Origin: Pseudomonas koreensis
GTDB taxonomy: Bacteria; Pseudomonadota; Gammaproteobacteria; Pseudomonadales; Pseudomonadaceae
DNA length: 64,000 nucleotides
Assembly: GCF_025447595.1 (NCBI RefSeq)
Contig: NZ_JAOEJU010000011.1
Location: 109,418-173,417, forward strand
Direction: 5' to 3'
The translations under genes were made by a program, and so were the position numbers. Shown piece by piece: positions 17,716 to 27,174 of the stretch (within the stretch, counting starts at the first letter, position 1; each line of letters starts with the position of its first letter). The notes under the pieces were generated by a model. It worked only from the letters and a program-made list of their open reading frames with translations. It did not search any database and had not been told where the DNA came from.

Positions 17716-18545
17716 GTTTTCTGGTGTTACTGCTGGCGGTATGGATCGAGAAATTCTCGGCCCTGCGCCAACGGGTTCAACGCGATGGCGGATGGATCCG
17801 CGAACTGCACAAGCTGGAAACCGGCGGGCTGGCCAAACAGCCATGGCTGGTGCTGACCGTTCTGGTGCTGTTGCCGGTGGCGCTGCTGGGGTTGCTGCTG
17901 GTGGTGCTGGACCCGGTGGCCTACGGTCTGCTGGCGTTGCCGGTGCATTTGCTGGTGGTGATTTACAGCCTGGGGCGGGGTGATCTGCTCGGCGAACTCG
18001 GGCCGTTTCGCGACGCCTGGCGCCGTGAGGATCTGCAGGCCGCCGCCCACGTAGCCAAGCGTGATCTGAACATCTGCGCCGAAAGCGGCGAACAATTGCT
18101 GGAGCAAGTGCAACGGCATCTGTTGTGGCAGGCTTACCAGAGTTTCTTTGCGGTGATTTTCTGGTACTTCCTGCTCGGCCCGGTCGCGGCGCTGAGCTAT
18201 CGCTTGCTGGCACTGGCCGAAGAAAACGCCCAGAACCCGGCGGTGGCCGAACGGGCCGGGCAACTGCGTCATGCCTTCGACTGGGTGCCGGTGCGTCTGC
18301 TGGCGGCGAGTCTTGCCCTGGTCGGCAATTTCGTCGCGGTCAGCCGAGTGATGCTGCACGAACTGCTGAACTGGAACATCAGCGCCGCCCAATTGATCGA
18401 CAAGGTCGGGCTGGCTGCCGGGGAAATCCCGCCGGCCGCCGTCGGTCCCGAAGGCATCAACACCCTCGACTGCCTGTGGGAATTGCTGCTGCGAGCAGCG
18501 GTGCTGTGGTATGCCGGATTTGCCCTGTGGACGGTACTCGCGTAG
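17712..18545 (+). CDS. ampE: Regulatory signalling inner-membrane protein AmpE
   Basis: Membrane protein encoded with AmpD and linked to beta-lactamase induction; its biochemical role is unsettled. 277 residues with several hydrophobic segments (about 50-85, 140-165, 195-215 and the C-terminus) and the family-type N-terminus SFLVLLLAVWIEKFSALR. It overlaps ampD by 4 bases, so translation is coupled. Confidence 0.92.
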   Translation: MSFLVLLLAVWIEKFSALRQRVQRDGGWIRELHKLETGGLAKQPWLVLTVLVLLPVALLGLLLVVLDPVAYGLLALPVHLLVVIYSLGRGDLLGELGPFRDAWRREDLQAAAHVAKRDLNICAESGEQLLEQVQRHLLWQAYQSFFAVIFWYFLLGPVAALSYRLLALAEENAQNPAVAERAGQLRHAFDWVPVRLLAASLALVGNFVAVSRVMLHELLNWNISAAQLIDKVGLAAGEIPPAAVGPEGINTLDCLWELLLRAAVLWYAGFALWTVLA

Positions 18546-18557
18546 GCCGTTCGCGTG

Positions 18558-18580
18558 ACGAGGGGGGCAATCCCCCTCGT
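18558..18580 (+). terminator. Terminator-like hairpin after ampE
   Basis: ACGAGGGGG/CCCCCTCGT stem followed by TAACCTT. The T-tract is weak but the stem is strong. Confidence 0.55.
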
Positions 18581-18702
18581 TAACCTTAAGTTACAAAACC
18601 TCCCTTCGATTTGAGCTATACAGAGATAGCGCCCGATAGTGGCTATCTGCTGTCGCCCCGCGCCTGCCAATAAAAACAAGAAAAAACCAAGGGAGACTTC
18701 CA

Positions 18703-20733
18703 GTGAAGAGCTTGCTCTATCCCGCTGTCTCGCTGATGAACCGCTTGAGCTTCGGCATGAAGTTCAGCCTGATCAGCGTGCTGTTCCTGGTGCCGATGCT
18801 GGTGACCAATTTCTATCTGGTGCGCGATTCCTATCGCGAATTCCAGGGCACCCGGGTGGAGCTGCAGAGCCTCGACCTGCTGGGCAGCAGCCTGACCCTG
18901 CGCCGGGATCTGGAAACCCTCAACAATCTGGTGCAGATCAACGTCACCCTCGGCCAGTCCGGCAAGGCCGGCAATGTCGAGGCGCAGATCACCAGCCTTG
19001 AACAAAGCGTTTTGGCGCGTCTGCAAGGGCTGACGCCCATGACCGAGGATCCTGAGCAGATCAAGTTCTTCGAGACCAAGCGCGATGAAATGATCGCCGC
19101 CTTCAAGACCCAGCAAGCGGAAAACTCCCTGCAAAGCAAAAGTGCGCTGATTGGCAAACTGCTGGGCAATGCGCAGATTTTCAGCCAGATCGTGGCCAGC
19201 CAGGCCGGATTGAGTCGCGACAATCAGGGCGACATTCGCCAGCTTAGCGAGCTGATCACCGCGACCACGCCGGCCGTCACCCAGGCCTTGGGCGAAGGTC
19301 GGGCGATGGGCTCGTATTCATTGGGCCAGGGTTTTCTCAACAGTTCGTCGAGCACCCGCTTCGACGAGTTGCTGGTGCAGATCGAAAAACTTCAGGCCGA
19401 GTACGGCCTGAAATTGCAGGACGCGCTGGGTTCGAGCAAAGCCGCCCGTGATTCTCTGAGCGCTCCGTCCGATGCCAGCAAGGCGTCGCTGAAACAGGCC
19501 GGCACCCTGATCGAAGAACAAGTGGTGATGGCTGAAACGCTCGACGCTCCGTGGCAGGCATTTTATGACCAGGTCACCGGGCTGATGAACCAGACCTATC
19601 AGCTCAACGACGCCACCCTGAAATTCCTCGACACCCAGTTGCAGCAGCGTCTGGGGCAAAACCGCACGCACATGGTGCTGCAAGCCGTGGCGCTGTCGGT
19701 GGTGTTCGTGCTGATTTTCTACTTGTACGGCGGCTTCTACGCATCGACCCGCGCCACCCTGAAGAACCTCGGCGCCATGATGGATAAAGTCGCGGCGGGC
19801 GACATGACGGTGAATTTTCGCGCCAACAGCCGCGATGAACTCGGCGAGTTGGGCGAAGTGTTCAACGGTACGGTGAGGAAAATCCATGACCTGATCGAAC
19901 GGGTCGGCCACACCGTTGGCGAGGTCGAGCGACAGGCGGGGCAAGTGGAAAACGTCTCGGCGCAAAGCAATCAGGCAGTCGCCGGGCAGCGCACGCAGAT
20001 CGAGCAAGTGGCCACCGCGATGAACCAGATGTCGGCGACATCGCTGGAAGTGGCGCGTAGTGCGGCGGCAGCGGTCAGCAGTGCCCATAGTGTGAACGAT
20101 GAAACCATCAGCGGTCGGGGGCTGGTGGAATCGCAACAAGGCAGTATCGCGGCACTGGCGAGCGAGATCGATCAGTCGGTGCTGGTGATCAACCAGTTGG
20201 CCAGCGACAGTCAGTCGATCAGCCGCGTTCTGGAAGTGATCAAGAGCATTGCCGAACAGACCAACCTGCTGGCGCTCAACGCCGCGATTGAGGCCGCGCG
20301 GGCCGGTGAGCAGGGGCGCGGTTTTGCCGTGGTCGCTGACGAAGTCCGGACGCTGGCCAAACGCACTCAGCAATCGACCGAAGAAATCGAGCAGATGATC
20401 GCCAAACTCCACGGCGGCGTCGGCGCGGCAGTGAAGGCCATGGGCGTCAGCCATCAGATGGCCAACGGCACGGTGGGGCAGTCGGAAAAAGTCCAGCAGG
20501 CGCTGGAAAACATCCTCGGCGCTGTCGGCATGATCGTCGACCAGAACCAGCAGATCGCCGCCGCCGTCGAGCAGCAGACCGCTGTGGCCCACGATATCGA
20601 CCAGAACATCGTCGAGATCAACCGTGCTGGCGAGCGCACCGCAGAGGGTGCACATCAGACCGAAGACGCCAGCCGCGCGCTGTCGGCGCAGGTGGTCGAG
20701 TTGAAGCAGTTGATCAGCGCTTTTCGGGTTTGA
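18703..20733 (+). CDS. Methyl-accepting chemotaxis protein
   Basis: 676-residue transmembrane chemoreceptor. The N-terminus has a membrane segment (about 17-40), then a large mostly helical periplasmic region (about 41-325) whose ligand cannot be told from sequence. A second membrane segment (about 326-350), a HAMP region and a long cytoplasmic signalling hairpin follow, with the conserved tip EQTNLLALNAAIEAARAGEQ and GFAVVADEVRTLAKRT. There is no C-terminal CheR-binding pentapeptide. The start is GTG 18703 after AGGGAGACTTCCA. The position beside ampDE matches PA4520 of P. aeruginosa. Confidence 0.93.
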   Translation: MKSLLYPAVSLMNRLSFGMKFSLISVLFLVPMLVTNFYLVRDSYREFQGTRVELQSLDLLGSSLTLRRDLETLNNLVQINVTLGQSGKAGNVEAQITSLEQSVLARLQGLTPMTEDPEQIKFFETKRDEMIAAFKTQQAENSLQSKSALIGKLLGNAQIFSQIVASQAGLSRDNQGDIRQLSELITATTPAVTQALGEGRAMGSYSLGQGFLNSSSSTRFDELLVQIEKLQAEYGLKLQDALGSSKAARDSLSAPSDASKASLKQAGTLIEEQVVMAETLDAPWQAFYDQVTGLMNQTYQLNDATLKFLDTQLQQRLGQNRTHMVLQAVALSVVFVLIFYLYGGFYASTRATLKNLGAMMDKVAAGDMTVNFRANSRDELGELGEVFNGTVRKIHDLIERVGHTVGEVERQAGQVENVSAQSNQAVAGQRTQIEQVATAMNQMSATSLEVARSAAAAVSSAHSVNDETISGRGLVESQQGSIAALASEIDQSVLVINQLASDSQSISRVLEVIKSIAEQTNLLALNAAIEAARAGEQGRGFAVVADEVRTLAKRTQQSTEEIEQMIAKLHGGVGAAVKAMGVSHQMANGTVGQSEKVQQALENILGAVGMIVDQNQQIAAAVEQQTAVAHDIDQNIVEINRAGERTAEGAHQTEDASRALSAQVVELKQLISAFRV

Positions 20734-20736
20734 ATC

Positions 20737-20764
20737 AACCTGCCTCTTGTGAGGCAGGTTTTTT
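20737..20764 (+). terminator. Intrinsic terminator after the chemoreceptor gene
   Basis: AACCTGCCTC/GAGGCAGGTT stem, loop TTGT, then a T-run. Confidence 0.9.
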
Positions 20765-20888
20765 CGGAATGGTTTGTAGTACTTTTTTGCTTACACCTGT
20801 AAGCCAAATCCTGTTTTCCTCCGGGCGCTGGATTTTCGTCTTCAATGAACCAAGATCATGACAACTGACCGTTTGGAGGAGGCCACAC

Positions 20889-21278
20889 ATGTCCGTTGCA
20901 ACCCTGGGTGTCCAGGGCCGTTGTGCCCATTGCCAGACCACGCTGGTGCTCAAACCCTGGCAGCTCAATGCCATTTCCATCCACGAACCGTTCACATGTG
21001 CTCACTGCCAGAAAACCCTTGAGCTGCGCTGTCCTAAACAGATAAAACGCTTCCGCTCGCTGGATTCACTGGGGTTGTTGCGCGCCAGTGCACTGGTGAC
21101 GGTGTGCACCGCTTTGCTGGTGGCGCTGGTAATGGAATGGGTAGGGCTGCTCAGCGTCACCGAGCAGTTGAACGCGTCGCTGATTGCGATTTTCGTGTAC
21201 TTCGCGGTGATTCGTTATGCCCGGCACCGCCAGCATCTGACCCTGATTCTCGACGCGGCCAAGGCCCACGCCGACTGA
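20889..21278 (+). CDS. Small zinc-ribbon membrane protein, unknown function
   Basis: 129 residues. The N-terminal 50 residues carry CAHC (12-15) and CAHC (37-40) knuckles plus Cys48, as expected for a treble-clef or zinc-ribbon fold facing the cytoplasm. Two hydrophobic segments follow (about 62-85 and 97-112) and then a short basic tail. ATG 20889 has GGAGGAGGCC upstream. It converges with the tatD-family gene with no bases between the stop codons and no terminator. Function is not recognised; zinc-ribbon/TM proteins of this type are often regulators or membrane-quality factors. Confidence 0.75.
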   Translation: MSVATLGVQGRCAHCQTTLVLKPWQLNAISIHEPFTCAHCQKTLELRCPKQIKRFRSLDSLGLLRASALVTVCTALLVALVMEWVGLLSVTEQLNASLIAIFVYFAVIRYARHRQHLTLILDAAKAHAD

Positions 21279-22055
21279 CTACCAGCCGAACACTTCGCAG
21301 CTGTTGGCGGTGCTGGCGGCAGCGAGCTGCTGCGTACTGATGTTCATCAACGCGGCCAGTGAGGCACAGATCGCCGGCAGATGCGCAGGCGTATTGCGCA
21401 CGCCGGGAAACATGGCGGGCGCCATGTCCGGAGAGTCGGTTTCCAGCACCACCGCGTCCAGCGGCAAGTCGGCCAGCACCCGATGCATGCGCAACGCCTG
21501 CGGCCAGGTCGGTGCACCACCGAGGCCGAGTTTGAAACCGAGCTTGACGTACTCCCGCGCTTCTTCACGGCTACCGGCGAAGGCGTGGATGATCCCGGCG
21601 CGCTTGAGCTTGAAGCGCTTGAGCGTGGCAATCACCGCCGCATGGCTGCGCCGTACATGGATCAGCGCCGGCAGTTCGAAATCCGCCGCCAGTTGCAGCT
21701 GTGCCTCGAACAGCGCTTGCTGGCGTTCGCGGTCGAGGGTTTCGATGAAGTAATCCAGGCCGATTTCGCCGACCGCGCACAGCTGCCGATGACCCTTTAG
21801 GCGTGTCAGCCAATCGCCCAGTGCCCGTAAATCTTCAGGACGATGCTGATCGAGATAGACCGGGTGCAATCCGAACGCCGCGTACAGATCGGCGTCGCTT
21901 TGCACCAGATCCCACACCCGTTGCCAGTTCCCCTCGTAGACCCCGAGCACCACCATTCGCCGCACCCCGAGGGCACGGCTTTCGGTGAGCAGCGCCGCGC
22001 GGTCGGCGTCGAAGTCGGGGAAGTCCAGATGGGTGTGGCTGTCGATCAGCTCCAC
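21279..22055 (-). CDS. TatD-family metal-dependent hydrolase (DNase)
   Basis: 258 residues, TIM-barrel metal hydrolase of the TatD/YcfH/YjjV group. Metal-binding signatures are DSHTHLDFPDFD, GEIGLDYF, LIHVRRSH, IIHAFAGS and the C-terminal LETDSPDMAP. The start is GTG 22055, only 3 bases after the cra stop, so it is most likely translated from the cra transcript. A direct link to sugar control is not known. Confidence 0.93.
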   Translation of the reverse strand: MELIDSHTHLDFPDFDADRAALLTESRALGVRRMVVLGVYEGNWQRVWDLVQSDADLYAAFGLHPVYLDQHRPEDLRALGDWLTRLKGHRQLCAVGEIGLDYFIETLDRERQQALFEAQLQLAADFELPALIHVRRSHAAVIATLKRFKLKRAGIIHAFAGSREEAREYVKLGFKLGLGGAPTWPQALRMHRVLADLPLDAVVLETDSPDMAPAMFPGVRNTPAHLPAICASLAALMNISTQQLAAASTANSCEVFGW

Positions 22056-22058
22056 GGC

Positions 22059-23054
22059 TCAGTCCCGGTGAATACGCTGCTTGAAGGTACGGGCGATGGC
22101 TTGCACGCCAGGCTGGTAGTCCGATTGCTCGACGGCTGCGAGTGCCAGTTCCAGCGCCTTGTCGGCGATCAACTGGTGCTGCTGGGCCATGGCGTTGACC
22201 GGCAGCGGCAGGAAGTCGAGCAACTGGGTGTCGCCGAATGTGCCGAGGCGCAACGGGCGGTTTTTGAGCGGGAAGTCATGCAGCGCGTCAAACACGCCCT
22301 GCAACAGCACGTAGGACGTGGTCACCAGCGCGTCCGGTAAATGTCCGAGGCGTTGCAGGAGTTCTTCCATCAACTGCTTGCCGCACTCGCGGCTGAAGGA
22401 TTCGGCATGTTCGATCAGCACTTCGCCCTTGAACCCGGCCAAAGCCTGCTTGAACCCGGCCGCGCGTTCCTGGCTGATGCTCAGTTCGGGACGGGCGCCC
22501 AGCAGCACGATCTGTTTTGGCTGCGGGTCGAGCAGGCTTTCGGTCAGGTGCAGGCTGGCTTCGCGGTCGTCGCTGACCACCGAGCAGAAGTGTTCGGCAT
22601 CCATCACCCGGTCGATGGCAATGATCGGCAAACCCTTGGCCTGCAACTGACGATAACTGTCGTCACCGGCCGGCAGGCAACTGGCGACGATCAACGCATC
22701 GCAGCGTCGGGCGCGGAACAGTTGCAGCAGTTGCCGTTCACTGTCCGGCGCATCGTCGGAGCTGGCGATCAGCAATTGATAGCCGCGTGCCCGTGCGCCT
22801 TGCTCCAGCAGTTTGGCGATCCGCGCGTAACTGGGGTTTTCCAGATCCGGCAGGATAAAACCCAGGGTCCGGGTGTGCCGACTGCGCAGCCCGGCCGCCT
22901 GTGGATTGGGGGTAAAGCCGTGCAGATCGACCACCGCCCGCACCCGCTCGACGGTGGCGGTGCTGATGCGTTGCTGTTCGGCCTTGCCGTTGATGACGTA
23001 GCTGGCGGTGGTCACGGACACTCCGGCCAACCGCGCGATATCACTGAGTTTCAA
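22059..23054 (-). CDS. cra: Catabolite repressor/activator Cra (FruR), LacI family
   Basis: 331-residue LacI/GalR-type regulator. Residues 1-25 form the helix-turn-helix KLSDIARLAGVSVTTASYVING, followed by the hinge and a periplasmic-binding-protein-like effector domain (TLGFILPDLENPSYARIAKLLE onward). In pseudomonads it responds to fructose-1-phosphate and represses the adjacent fru operon. It is transcribed divergently from fruB; the intervening 306 bases hold its probable operator at 23201-23212. Confidence 0.95.
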   Translation of the reverse strand: MKLSDIARLAGVSVTTASYVINGKAEQQRISTATVERVRAVVDLHGFTPNPQAAGLRSRHTRTLGFILPDLENPSYARIAKLLEQGARARGYQLLIASSDDAPDSERQLLQLFRARRCDALIVASCLPAGDDSYRQLQAKGLPIIAIDRVMDAEHFCSVVSDDREASLHLTESLLDPQPKQIVLLGARPELSISQERAAGFKQALAGFKGEVLIEHAESFSRECGKQLMEELLQRLGHLPDALVTTSYVLLQGVFDALHDFPLKNRPLRLGTFGDTQLLDFLPLPVNAMAQQHQLIADKALELALAAVEQSDYQPGVQAIARTFKQRIHRD

Positions 23055-23200
23055 CCCGGGATTTCCTTGTTTTTTCGAGCTTGCCGCGACATTTTCGCCA
23101 ATCCTACCCGATTCAGGCAGGCGACCATTGTCTCAGCGCATCCGACAAGTTGGACTTCAAGGATGGGACATTATCGAGTAACGTGCCGATCAATCTAGAT

Positions 23201-23212
23201 TAAACGTTTCAG
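23201..23212 (+). promoter_or_regulatory. Cra/FruR operator in the cra-fruB intergenic region
   Basis: TTAAACGTTTCA differs from the enteric consensus TGAAACGTTTCA at one position and matches the operator form recalled for P. putida Cra. It lies 149 bases upstream of fruB and 146 upstream of cra. A looser half-site (ACGTTTTAGA, from 23229) follows. The rest of the 306-base gap (23055-23360) shows no gene. Confidence 0.75.
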
Positions 23213-23360
23213 CAAGCGTATTTTCTACGTTTTAGACGCCTTTGGCCGGTTCTGCCGTGAAACCGCCAAAACTGCCTCCTGAAAAGGATGGCTCATAGCG
23301 CCTAAGCTGCAACCATTCAAAACAATACCTGGCATTGAACAGTGCCAAAAAGGAGATCGC

Positions 23361-26222
23361 ATGCTCGAGCTCACTGTAGAGCAGATATCCATGGGCCAGT
23401 CGGCTGTGGATAAACCCGCCGCTTTGCAATTGCTGGCCAGTCATCTGGTCGCCGATGGCCTCGTCGCCGACGGATACCTCGCCGGCCTGCAGGCCCGGGA
23501 GGCTCAGGGCTCGACCTTCCTCGGCCAAGGCATTGCGATCCCCCACGGCACGCCCGAAACCCGCGATCAGGTGTTCGCCACCGGCGTGCGCCTGATGCAG
23601 TTTCCCGATGGGGTGGACTGGGGCGACGGCCAGATCGTTTATCTGGCCATCGGCATCGCCGCCAAATCCGACGAACACCTGCGCCTGCTGCAACTGCTGA
23701 CCCGCGCCCTCGGCGAGACCGATCTGGGCCAGGCCCTGCGCCGCGCGAGTTCGCCGGAAGCGCTGCTGAAACTGCTGCAAGGTGCGCCGCAAGAGCTGGC
23801 GCTGGATGCGCAGATGATCGGCCTCGGGGTTTCTGCCGACGATTTCGAAGAACTGGTCTGGCGCGGTGCACGTCTGCTGCGCCAGGCCGATTGCGTGAGC
23901 AACGGTTTCGCCGGGGTGCTGCAGCAGGTCGAAGCGCTGCCGCTGGGTGATGGCCTGTGGTGGCTGCACAGTGAGCAGACCGTGAAGCGTCCGGGCCTGG
24001 CGTTCGTCACGCCGGACAAACCGATGCGCTACCTCGGCCAGCCGCTCAGCGGTCTGTTCTGTCTGGCCAGCCTCGGTGAAGCGCATCAGGCGTTGCTCGA
24101 GCGGTTGTGCGCGTTGCTGATCGAAGGTCGCGGCCATGAACTGGGCCGCGCCACCAGCAGCCGCAAAGTCCTCGAAGTGCTCGGCGGCGAATTGCCGGCC
24201 GACTGGCCGAGCGCGCGTATCGCACTGGCCAACGCCCATGGTCTGCACGCGCGGCCGGCGAAGATCCTCGCGCAACTGGCGAAAAGTTTTGACGGCGAAA
24301 TCCGTGTGCGGATCGTCGATGGTCAGGACAGCGCCGTATCGGTGAAGAGCCTGAGCAAGCTGCTGAGCCTCGGCGCTCGCCGTGGCCAAGTATTGGAAAT
24401 CATCGCCGAACCGAGCATCGCAGCCGATGCGTTGCCGGCCTTGTTGGCCGCCATCGAAGAAGGCCTCGGCGAGGAAGTCGAGCCGCTGCCGGCAGTCAGC
24501 CAACGGCGTGAAGTCATGGCCGACATCGCCGAAGTCCTGACCGCCCCAGTCTCCGGCAGCCTGTTACAAGCGATTCCCGCCGCTCCCGGCATCGCCATCG
24601 GCCCGGCGCACATTCAAGTCCAGCAAACCATCGATTACCCGTTGCGCGGCGAATCCGCCACCATCGAGCGCGAGCGTCTCAAGCACGCGCTGGCTGACGT
24701 GCGTCAGGACATTCAGGGCCTGATCGAGCGCAGCAAGGCCAAGGCGATCCGCGAGATTTTCATCACCCACCAGGAAATGCTCGACGACCCGGAGCTCACC
24801 GACGAAGTCGATACTCGCCTCAAACAGGGCGAAAGCGCCGAAGCAGCCTGGATGGCCGTGATCGAGGCCGCCGCAAAACAACAGGAAGCATTGCAGGACG
24901 CGTTGCTCGCCGAACGCGCCGCCGACCTGCGCGACATTGGTCGCCGGGTGCTGGCGCAACTGTGTGGCGTGCAGACGCCCGCCGAGCCTGAGCAACCGTA
25001 CATTCTGGTGATGGACGAGGTCGGTCCGTCCGACGTGGCGCGGCTGGATCCGGCGCGGGTCGCGGGGATTCTTACCGCACGCGGCGGCGCCACCGCTCAC
25101 AGCGCCATTGTGGCCCGCGCGCTAGGGATTCCGGCGCTGGTCGGTGCAGGTGCTGCGGTATTGCTGCTGAAACCGGGCACGCCGTTGCTGCTCGACGGCC
25201 AGCGCGGTCGCCTGCATGTGGACGCGGATGCCGCGACTCTGCAACGCGCCAGCGAAGAACGCGACACCCGCGAACAACGCCTGAAAGCCGCCGCCGAACA
25301 ACGTCATCAACCGGCGCACACCACCGACGGCCACGCCGTGGAAGTGTTCGCCAACATCGGTGAAAGCGCCGGTGTAATCAGCGCGGTGGAGCAGGGCGCC
25401 GAAGGCATCGGCCTGCTGCGCACCGAGCTGATTTTCATGGCCCATCCGCAAGCGCCGGACGAGGCGACTCAGGAAGCCGAATATCGCCGCGTCCTCGACG
25501 GCCTCGCCGGTCGGCCACTGGTGGTGCGCACCCTCGATGTCGGCGGCGATAAACCGCTGCCGTATTGGCCGATCGCCAAGGAAGAAAACCCGTTCCTCGG
25601 CGTGCGCGGCATTCGCCTGACCTTGCAGCGTCCGCAGATCATGGAAGCGCAGTTGCGCGCCTTGCTGCGTTCGGCGGACAACCGTCCGTTGCGGATCATG
25701 TTCCCGATGGTCGGCAGCGTCGAAGAGTGGCGTCAGGCCCGCGACATGACCGAACGCCTGCGTCTGGAAATACCGATCGCGGACCTGCAACTGGGGATCA
25801 TGATCGAAGTGCCGTCCGCTGCGTTGCTGGCGCCGGTGCTGGCCAAAGAGGTGGACTTCTTCAGCGTCGGCACCAACGACCTGACCCAATACACCCTGGC
25901 GATCGACCGTGGTCATCCGACCCTGTCCGCCCAGGCTGACGGCCTGCACCCGGCGGTGCTGCAACTGATCGACATCACCGTGCGCGCGGCCCATGCCCAC
26001 GGCAAATGGGTCGGCGTGTGCGGCGAGCTGGCGGCGGATCCGCTGGCGGTGCCGGTGCTGGTCGGCCTCGGTGTGGATGAGCTGAGCGTGTCCGGGCGCA
26101 GCATCGCCGAGGTCAAGGCGCGCATTCGTGAACTCAGCCTGACGCAATCAAAAAACCTTGCTCAACAAGCCCTGGCCGTGGGCAGCGCCAACGAAGTGCG
26201 CGCATTAGTGGAGGCCCTGTAA
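23361..26222 (+). CDS. fruB: Fructose PTS multiphosphoryl transfer protein (EIIA-HPr-EI)
   Basis: 953-residue soluble phosphorelay that takes phosphate from PEP and passes it to FruA. EIIA-Fru occupies about 1-145 with the active histidine in AIPHGTPE (His62). An HPr domain at about 285-370 carries NAHGLHARPAK (His296). Enzyme I occupies about 400-953 with GGATAHSAIVARALGIPALVG (active His580) and the PEP-site GVCGELAADP. ATG 23361 follows AAAGGAGATCGC. The stop overlaps the fruK ATG by one base, so the operon is tightly coupled. Confidence 0.97.
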   Translation: MLELTVEQISMGQSAVDKPAALQLLASHLVADGLVADGYLAGLQAREAQGSTFLGQGIAIPHGTPETRDQVFATGVRLMQFPDGVDWGDGQIVYLAIGIAAKSDEHLRLLQLLTRALGETDLGQALRRASSPEALLKLLQGAPQELALDAQMIGLGVSADDFEELVWRGARLLRQADCVSNGFAGVLQQVEALPLGDGLWWLHSEQTVKRPGLAFVTPDKPMRYLGQPLSGLFCLASLGEAHQALLERLCALLIEGRGHELGRATSSRKVLEVLGGELPADWPSARIALANAHGLHARPAKILAQLAKSFDGEIRVRIVDGQDSAVSVKSLSKLLSLGARRGQVLEIIAEPSIAADALPALLAAIEEGLGEEVEPLPAVSQRREVMADIAEVLTAPVSGSLLQAIPAAPGIAIGPAHIQVQQTIDYPLRGESATIERERLKHALADVRQDIQGLIERSKAKAIREIFITHQEMLDDPELTDEVDTRLKQGESAEAAWMAVIEAAAKQQEALQDALLAERAADLRDIGRRVLAQLCGVQTPAEPEQPYILVMDEVGPSDVARLDPARVAGILTARGGATAHSAIVARALGIPALVGAGAAVLLLKPGTPLLLDGQRGRLHVDADAATLQRASEERDTREQRLKAAAEQRHQPAHTTDGHAVEVFANIGESAGVISAVEQGAEGIGLLRTELIFMAHPQAPDEATQEAEYRRVLDGLAGRPLVVRTLDVGGDKPLPYWPIAKEENPFLGVRGIRLTLQRPQIMEAQLRALLRSADNRPLRIMFPMVGSVEEWRQARDMTERLRLEIPIADLQLGIMIEVPSAALLAPVLAKEVDFFSVGTNDLTQYTLAIDRGHPTLSAQADGLHPAVLQLIDITVRAAHAHGKWVGVCGELAADPLAVPVLVGLGVDELSVSGRSIAEVKARIRELSLTQSKNLAQQALAVGSANEVRALVEAL

Positions 26223-27163
26223 TGGCCAAGATTCTCACCCTGACCCTCAACCCGGCGCTGGACCTCACGGTGCAGTTGCCACGTCTGGAGGCCGGTCAGG
26301 TCAACCGCAGCGACGAGATGCACACCCACGCCGCCGGCAAGGGCGTCAACGTCGCACAAGTGCTGGCCGACCTCGGTCATCAACTGACGGTCAGCGGCTT
26401 TCTCGGCGAAGACAATCTGCAAGCGTTCGAAACCCTGTTCGCCAAACGCGGTTTCACCGATGCGTTTATCCGGGTGCCCGGCGAGACCCGCAGCAATATC
26501 AAAGTCGCGGAGCAGAACGGACGCATCACCGACATCAACGGCCCTGGCCCGGTGGTCGGCGTGGTGGCGCAACAGGCGTTGCTGGATCGTCTGGTGCAGA
26601 TCGCGCCGGGGCATGACGCGGTGGTGGTCGCCGGCAGTTTGCCGCGCGGAGTCACTGCACAGTGGTTGCGCGAACTGGTCGAGCGCTTGAAGGCGTTGGG
26701 CCTGAAAGTCGCCCTGGACACCAGCGGCGATGCCTTGCGCGCGGCGCTCAAGGCCGGCCCGTGGCTGATCAAGCCGAACACCGAAGAGCTGGCCGATGCG
26801 CTGGGCTGTGAAGTGGTGTCCCACGCGTCTCAGGCCGAGGCGGTCAATCGGTTGCACACCCAAGGCATCGAGCATGTGGTGATCTCCCACGGCGCCGAAG
26901 GTGTGAACTGGTTCAGCGTCGGCTCGGCGCTGCATGCGACGCCGCCGAAGGTCAGCGTCGCCAGCACGGTCGGTGCCGGCGATTCGTTGCTGGCCGGCAT
27001 GCTCCACGGTCTGCTCAGCGCCGACACGCCGGAGCAAACCTTGCGCACGGCCACCGCGATTGCGGCGCAGGCGGTAACCCAGATCGGTTTCGGTATTCAC
27101 GACGCTGCGCAACTGACGCAGCTCGAACAGGGCGTGCGCGTGCGCCCCCTGACAGAACAATAA
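26222..27163 (+). CDS. fruK: 1-phosphofructokinase
   Basis: PfkB-family kinase converting fructose-1-phosphate to fructose-1,6-bisphosphate. The 313 residues include TLTLNPALDLTVQLP, the glycine motif GKGVNVAQVLADLG and the catalytic-base motif VGAGDSLLAGMLHG near residue 255. The product pair FruB/FruA supplies its substrate. The fruK substrate is also the Cra effector, so FruK activity should tune the regulator next door. Confidence 0.96.
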   Translation: MAKILTLTLNPALDLTVQLPRLEAGQVNRSDEMHTHAAGKGVNVAQVLADLGHQLTVSGFLGEDNLQAFETLFAKRGFTDAFIRVPGETRSNIKVAEQNGRITDINGPGPVVGVVAQQALLDRLVQIAPGHDAVVVAGSLPRGVTAQWLRELVERLKALGLKVALDTSGDALRAALKAGPWLIKPNTEELADALGCEVVSHASQAEAVNRLHTQGIEHVVISHGAEGVNWFSVGSALHATPPKVSVASTVGAGDSLLAGMLHGLLSADTPEQTLRTATAIAAQAVTQIGFGIHDAAQLTQLEQGVRVRPLTEQ

Positions 27164-27174
27164 GAGGGTTTGTC

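Noticed and set aside
18582..18702. Possible flagellar sigma-28 promoter before the chemoreceptor gene (GCCCGATAG)
   Set aside because: Resembles GCCGATAA only loosely and there is no TAAA at the right distance, so I do not call it.
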